Source of the DNA: Ptychodera flava
Lineage: Eukaryota > Hemichordata > Enteropneusta > Ptychoderidae
DNA: 64,000 nucleotides
NCBI RefSeq assembly: GCF_041260155.1
Contig: NW_027248279.1
Location: forward strand, 2,537,764 to 2,601,763
Reading direction: 5' to 3'
The position numbers were made by a program, and so were the translations under genes. Shown in pieces: positions 57,800 to 64,000 of this stretch; position 1 is the first letter of the stretch, and every line of letters starts with the position of its first letter. The notes under the pieces were generated by a model. It made no database searches and was not told where the DNA came from. It saw only the letters and a list, made by a program, of their open reading frames with translations.

Positions 57800-60700
57800 T
57801 CGTTCCAATCGTACGAATCTTAATCAAGTCTATTTAACAGTTGACGTCAAATCATGTCAAGGATGCTGATGTTTTAGTCGACTATTTTACAATTAATGAA
57901 GTATTAGTACGCGCGTAAAATGACTTTGACAAAGACTATAGAGGAAAAATTTGCCAAAGAAAATTTAATCGATCATTAGTAATTTGACCATCTTCTTGAT
58001 TCTTAATCAGTATGGCAATTGTCCATCTCATGAGTCCTTGCGATAAAAAGATCTGAGTAAAATAGTAATTAAATAGATTTTCATTACGGCTGGTAAACTA
58101 TGTAGCATATACTAATTTGCACACATATTTGTTCATTGACGATAATAGAAAAGAGGTGAGATATAAATGAATGTTGTGACTCGATGCATTTCGATCAGGT
58201 ACAACGGCATATCTAGAGGAAATACTGAATGTAGGAATTAGCCCATTTGATTAAACACTTTAAATCAAAGTTTCTTGTCTATTAGTGCATACTAGAGTAT
58301 GATGACACTCATTACCTTTCATAAGTCGATAAATTATATTTTGATTGATAGAGAATATCCCTTTATGTGTCAACATTGATGTCGCTATAGATAATCAATT
58401 TTATTAAAATTGTGTGTGTAAGTCTGTCAGATATCATAATGTTTCCGCCTAGAATTTGATAATTTAACTGGATGCTATTGAATGGAACAGTAGAGCGACA
58501 TTACATTTTAGTTTGAAATGTTGATAACAATAATGATAAAATAAAATGGAAAGTTTACAACGTTCAAAAAGTATGTAAACAGGAAGATCTTTGATAGTAT
58601 TGATATAAATAGCTTTACACCTTTCAAATTCGTTAAGCTTTAATTTTCATCAAGTGTAGAAGGAGAATAATATAAAATAATTATGATAGGTTAAATCTTT
58701 CGAATTTGATTCCCCAGCATCCTACATTTCAATCTCTGAGTCTATAGTGTGACAGTAGAAATCTTGGACGTAAATGTGACTATTGAAATCAAAAGTGCAC
58801 TTGCATTTTTATTCCATAAGAAGGCATTATATTCTGCATCACGTATTTCTATTCAGGTTTGAAGCCGGCCAAACAGCCAAATCCGAACACGATAAGACAA
58901 GACAAAAAGACAGTGATGGAGATTAGCAGAAAGGGGGTGGTTGGCAAGGATAACCATTCCTGTATTCTGTGAAATACTTTGCCATTTTACGAACAGAGAC
59001 GAGTTATTTGCCTCTCGTATGGCTACAGATTATCAATTCTCTCCTTCAGATACATAAACAAGTCCACAGTCGTTTGTTAGAATTGGTTCAACATTTTGGG
59101 GTTCCTTTAGTAGAGAAAAGAAATCTAAGAAGCCCTACTGTCATCTTTACGTCTTCTACGCATTCCACGTGCATGTTTTTTGTCCCTAATGTCAGCTGAT
59201 ATAACATTATGAAATAAAAAATTAATGCCCCATGCGGTTTCCGTTGATTTACATTACAGTAGATGATAGTGTCGCGATTGATGTCTACATATATCGAAAA
59301 CTTACAGAAGTAACAATGCTCTTACTTCCCATTGGAATAGTTAAACACAGGATTTATCGTCAAAAACAAGACTTTCTTTAGGATACATAACTCTTTCTCA
59401 GTAAACACATTCGACCTGCTCATGAATGTCACGGTAATTGCGCAAACTTTTGACCTTGAAGGACATGCGATATTCTGGACACCTAGTACCACCACTATTT
59501 TGTGGTTCAAGATGACCCCATTGCCTTTGTCATTTTCAATATGTTCCTTGGACCTGGTAAATTTCTCAGTTACCTTGAATGATAACGATTATTGTACCTG
59601 ATTTGATGTCTATTACTTGAAATACACGGCTATTCCCAAAGATTGAAAGTTGGATTACGCATGGCTACTGAGGAGGGGGTAAATAAGCTGGTTCTGTAGC
59701 CAAAATGAAGACCAGGCTATACGTGTTTTAAAAAACTCCGCTTGCTCATGGTGTCCTGTGTCATTTTTGAATGTCCTTAATTTATAGGCACTGAAACAAT
59801 ACATTATCGAAAGTTTACTAAGAGATTCTCTACATCGATTTCAGTAGTAAAAATCTCTCTGTGAAAAAGACACACAGCTCTCCATAGCATATCGCAAATC
59901 GTCTCTCGTTGCGTTCGGAACCATGTTGTCACCACATGCAGCACCTAAGTTTGTGCATTGTGAAATGAACATCTCGCTGTTTTAGTCATAAGCTTCACGT
60001 AAACGGGCACTTTTTCAGCAACATCCTCTAGGGAAATACATTCTGAAAACTATTCTCAATTTCTCGTTACATGATTTGTTCTGGCGAAACACGACGAGGA
60101 ATGCGGCGTCTTATGAACTTCAAACTCACCACGCTGTCATCTTCGATGGGCGTGATGTGAATTCAGTACTACGGGTATCACATGATAATGCAGTACCTAT
60201 TTGCATTTATAAATACACAGGTGCGTACCTTTATTTATTTAAAATTTAAATTTGGTCCTGCAAGAAATGAATATCTGCTTGATTATAATCAATAGTTAAA
60301 GGATGTTAAAACAATGCCCCCTTCCATGTATGATAACGGCAGGCGCCATAGTTCATTAGGTATAAAATAAATTGTCCTCACTTTAAAACTTGATCTAAGT
60401 TCAAAGAAATATTGTCTTTTGTTAATATAATATTAAGTTCATTTCAGAACTTATGGCCACCGGTCATAACGTGAAAAAAGTATAAGCAATATTGTGCTTG
60501 GGTCACTCGGGGAAATGGTTTACAGTAAACAACAAATAATGAAAGCCAATTCTAAAACAAAGGACAACATTAAGTATAGTTTGCATTTCTCATAAATGCA
60601 TCTCTACGCTTAATTGCGAAAAACGATATAATTACTGTTGTCTCAGTGTATTTAAATCTTCTGTTGACATAAACAGGATAAAATTTAACATCAGATGCAG

Positions 60701-61210
60701 ATAGCAGTAATATTATTTTCAGATCACGATACCCAGGACATACAGCTAAAATCGGGAAATCGTATTCCATTTGGTTCATTGAACTCGTCACATATTCTGC
60801 CTAGACGTGGGGTTTTGTTCCATAGTCCTGTTTCTCTTGAAAGGGGATGTACTGATGTTCTGGGTTAGCAGGGAGCTAACTTGAACACAGGTGTCTTAAT
60901 GTATAACAAGTAAGGTTCTCGACAAAATTCTTTTTTAAAAATCGAGCATATATCCAATCTGCTAGTTTCTCTCAAATCGTCTCACTATTGCTATATATTC
61001 ATGCCCATACAGTGTACATCTCTGTTTACATATTTTTTAAAAAACCTAACTTCATCGCCCACACGTACCCTTTTGTTCCTATGCTTCTTCAAAGCCATAC
61101 GTTTGTAGTAATAAGTTAACATTGTTTGACCAAACGTTACAACGCTGTACATCCATTTTACTTACTTACGATAGGGACTGATAACAATTAAGGCCAGTCT
61201 ATCTCTAACC
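57800..61210. repeat. segmental duplication, copy B
   Basis: The direct-orientation counterpart of 8298-11640, about 49.5 kb away, with the same order of anchor sequences. It lies upstream of the Ig gene, while copy A lies beside the Ig-exon relic. So an Ig gene and its flank were probably duplicated together. No gene recognised within. Confidence 0.75.
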
Positions 61211-61700
61211 ATTCGTAGCAATCGTAGCCAGCAAAAGGACATGTATCTTGAGAAACAGGGTTAGAGTACGCTTTAAGGGTCGTATTGCCGGGCTCCCCTC
61301 GGCGAGTTTTATGTATCTCTTATTGTACATGATATATTCGCCGTGTTCGTCATGCCTCAAAGAAACGTCACCCCATTCCATCTGATGGTACTCATTATTG
61401 CCGTGAAGGCTGAATAGTTTTTGTGTTATTAAGCAGAGGTTGTTAGCTGAATATACAGTCCGGCTCGTAGTTATCGCAGAAGTATTCCTTTATCGTTATT
61501 TATGTACAATGTGGGAATAAATATTATAAATTACTTTTATGTAAAGAAAGACAGGATTACTTTCGTTTTGCCAATTTGCATATCAGCTTGCACAAATACA
61601 GGTTTTACTTTTTCACGTGCAACATGGTATACGGTAATACATATGTAATTATATGACAGAACCCATCACTTCAGAGGGCACTCATCAGTGACCTTCAGAA

Positions 61701-61802
61701 GGTATTTCCAGAGTGAAAAGGGTGCATTTTGCTGCCAGTACTTTTCCGAGCGAAGAGGGGGAAAAGTACAGGCAAAATACACCGTATCCCCAGGGAAATA
61801 GC
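61701..61802. repeat. imperfect hairpin
   Basis: GGTGCATTTTGC and CAGTACTTTTCC on the left pair with GGAAAAGTACAGGCAAAATA and CACC on the right, around a short GAGCGAAGAG loop. The outer arms, TATTTCCAG and CAGGGAAATA, also match. About 100 bp in total. Confidence 0.6.
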
Positions 61803-64000
61803 TTGGCACCACCACTGAGCGCCCTCCGGGATGATGAGCTTCTGTTATATATGTTCCCTAATTTTGTCGACCGCCATTGAATTCATATGCAAATATTTGA
61901 TTTAAAGTTCACACTGCCACTATATTTCAATATCGCCATCTCGACAAAAGATAATAGACACATGCAAACAAATACGTTACAGGACAGAAATCTGAAATAT
62001 TTTAATACATATGAACAAAATTGGCATTTTAATTAAAAAGATAAACTGTCAAAGTACAGTTGGTCTGCGGCGCTTGGAAGATGATGTTGCACGGACATCT
62101 GGCAAAGAAAGATGCGATAAAGAGTTTTTTCCTGCAACCACGATGTTAAATGTGAAGTTGAAGACTCCTCCGGTGATTGAGCGTTGGAGAATAGCCCGAA
62201 ACTTGCTTGCCTTGGCCGACGTGGGTAATTTAATTGTTGCAATTTTCAGTATCAAAAGATATCAAAGAGCAGCAAATCTATTGGAATAAGTATAGCGCCA
62301 TCTACGTTGAAAGGGCGATTGACTATTTTTTTTTACTTTCCTGAAATTATACAATAAATATAAAATACAGCTACAGTCAGCAGTATGCAAAATTTACCTT
62401 GACATTTACTGCATGGATGTAATTCAAATGTCAGATATAAAAAGCGGTAATCAATGAATCAATTCAACACTTTTTTCTCTCTCAATCTTACATATAAAAT
62501 TTCCTCTAATTGTTTCCCCGACTTTACAGACCTTGAATTATTGATTGTACCACCCATCATATTGCCAAATCTTTTACACATTACAAGCATCTTTGCATAA
62601 GTCTTGCTTTCAATATCGAATTTGTGTCGCTATCAACGGCAAAAAAGAACAGACTCAAATACGATTTTAAATAACCACAGACTTCAATTCGTTTACTTAC
62701 GGTGGTGACCAAAAGAACCTAATTACTATATGGGTCAGGCATTAAATTGTATCCTCGGCAGAACTCGCCCTTGATTAGCGATATTATATTGTGGTGTTTT
62801 CGCTGTAATTCCCATGATCCGACACTATGATTTGACGTGTTAGCTTAAGGACCATAAAGCTTCAGATGAATGAATGACCTGAAAGTAGATAGCTTGTATT
62901 TGATATTATTCTTTCAATGGTATTTGTGAGATATTTAGGGGTTACTACTGCAAACTCGGTCGATATCGGGTCGTGTTCTCATGGTGTAATCGCATTTTGA
63001 CAAGTTGCTGCGCAAATCGTCAAAATATGGTAATGACCCCTTTCATCATACATGCATACTTAAGTGGTTACTGTTTCCCAAGCGAAAGTAGAGACAAAAA
63101 AGACAGAACCTTCAGTTTATTTATCCTTTTGGTATGACTTACGCTAAAATACATAAAAGTGATTATGAATAAAATATATACCTACAAGTTGGAGAAAAGT
63201 ATATTATAATTTTAAGTAGAGAAATGTTATCCGCCCTGACACATAACCGATTTTTACAGAGACAGGGAACAGCTACAATAAACCATGTTTGAAGGATATG
63301 AACACTTGTTTCAAAGGCCATAAGAACGTCAGTTAGAAAGCGGATGATAACTCATTATCATTGTAAGACGATTCAAACAAGAAGAAAAAAATCCATAATA
63401 ATAACTCTGTATATATCGTATGCGTAGGGTAAATAAAGTTATAACATTTTGAAACCAGTAAATCTATATTGCATCAGCAAATAACTAGAATATATCTAAC
63501 AATGATAACTACTAAAGAAATAAGATATTATAAGTTACCGTTTAGTGACGAAGATACTTTAAAGTAAGGTAGTTTGAAACTTGAAATAAAACTTAACCTT
63601 TGCTCAAAAGTTCCTCAAACAAGCTTTCGACCATTTTTTTTCGAAATCAACAATAAAAAGGAGTCACCTTGAACTGAACTAGAGAAATGAAATTCTCCAT
63701 TTTACAGGCATTTACAATTCAAAATAGACATCATCCCGATTTTCACAAAACTCAGCAGATAAAGTTTTATTTACTTCATTACAATATTAATGTTAATATC
63801 AGCTCATTTTACAACCTTAAAATATCATGTACGCCACATAGACATGCAATCTTTCTGGTTTAACTATTTCCAGAATTAGATTATATCATAGTTATTGATT
63901 TATTTATTCCGCATAAACTATGAATATATGGAAAACAATGTGTGACCTTATCATTACTCTCTTAAATTTGTACATTTCTGTACATGTCACCACACCCGTA
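61803..64000. other. no gene recognised
   Basis: AT-rich DNA with overlapping short open frames on both strands at 62011-62289, without motifs. Nothing further seen up to the window end. Confidence 0.45.

Noticed and set aside
62011..62289. Overlapping frames on both strands at the right end
   Set aside because: No motif, no splice context, and both strands equally open; likely chance.

Overview
The window looks like metazoan nuclear DNA, probably from a marine invertebrate. It is AT-rich, sparse in genes and rich in microsatellites, short inverted-repeat elements and large transposons. Some coding blocks are interrupted by GT/AG-bounded introns, and one host-like gene of immunoglobulin-domain exons is present. 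I cannot name the species. The combination of a Polinton, a RAG1-like transposase and a multi-exon Ig gene would suit a deuterostome such as a hemichordate or lancelet, or a mollusc; this is only a suggestion.

Layout. From 1 to 15.5 kb the sequence is mostly non-coding. It holds a TA/GA microsatellite, a palindrome of about 200 bp (1351-1549), a MITE with TTA flanks (2343-2789), a LINE remnant (4153-4564), the left copy of an old segmental duplication (8298-11640), a 1.3-kb element with 19-bp terminal inverted repeats and a Mutator-like transposase exon (12251-13550), and a small MITE (13760-13975). From about 15.57 to 31.1 kb lies a Polinton/Maverick (adintovirus-like) element. It carries protein-primed DNA polymerase B, a retroviral-type integrase with a chromodomain, a packaging ATPase, double-jelly-roll major capsid and penton-like proteins, and several small conserved Polinton proteins. 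It also has an unusual gene that joins a P-loop kinase-like domain to a DEDD 3'-5' exonuclease. From about 32.6 to 37.2 kb lies a CR1-superclade LINE on the minus strand (ORF1 with coiled coil, SGNH esterase and zinc knuckles; ORF2 with endonuclease and reverse transcriptase).

From 37 to 46 kb the DNA is mostly non-coding, with X-box-like and NRF1-like sites, an AATTAATT array and a foldback element. From 46.5 to 50.7 kb there is a decayed, intron-containing gene whose N-terminus follows the RAG1 plan (CRIC motif, Cys/His cluster, RING, second finger) and whose C-terminal exons have a DDE-transposase layout. It most resembles the N-RAG-TP type of element reported from molluscs. Repeats follow at 51-54 kb, then minus-strand Ig exons at 54.6-56.5 kb, a MITE at 56.95-57.73 kb, and the right copy of the duplication at 57.8-61.2 kb. 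The last 3 kb show nothing I recognise.

In the Polinton, replication genes (polymerase, kinase-exonuclease), integration and packaging genes (integrase, ATPase) and virion genes (capsid, penton and membrane proteins) are packed on both strands, and many starts are preceded by a TATATA motif. Almost every long gene in the window, in the Polinton, the LINE and the transposase alike, is cut by single-base frameshifts. This means decay, noisy long-read sequence, or both.
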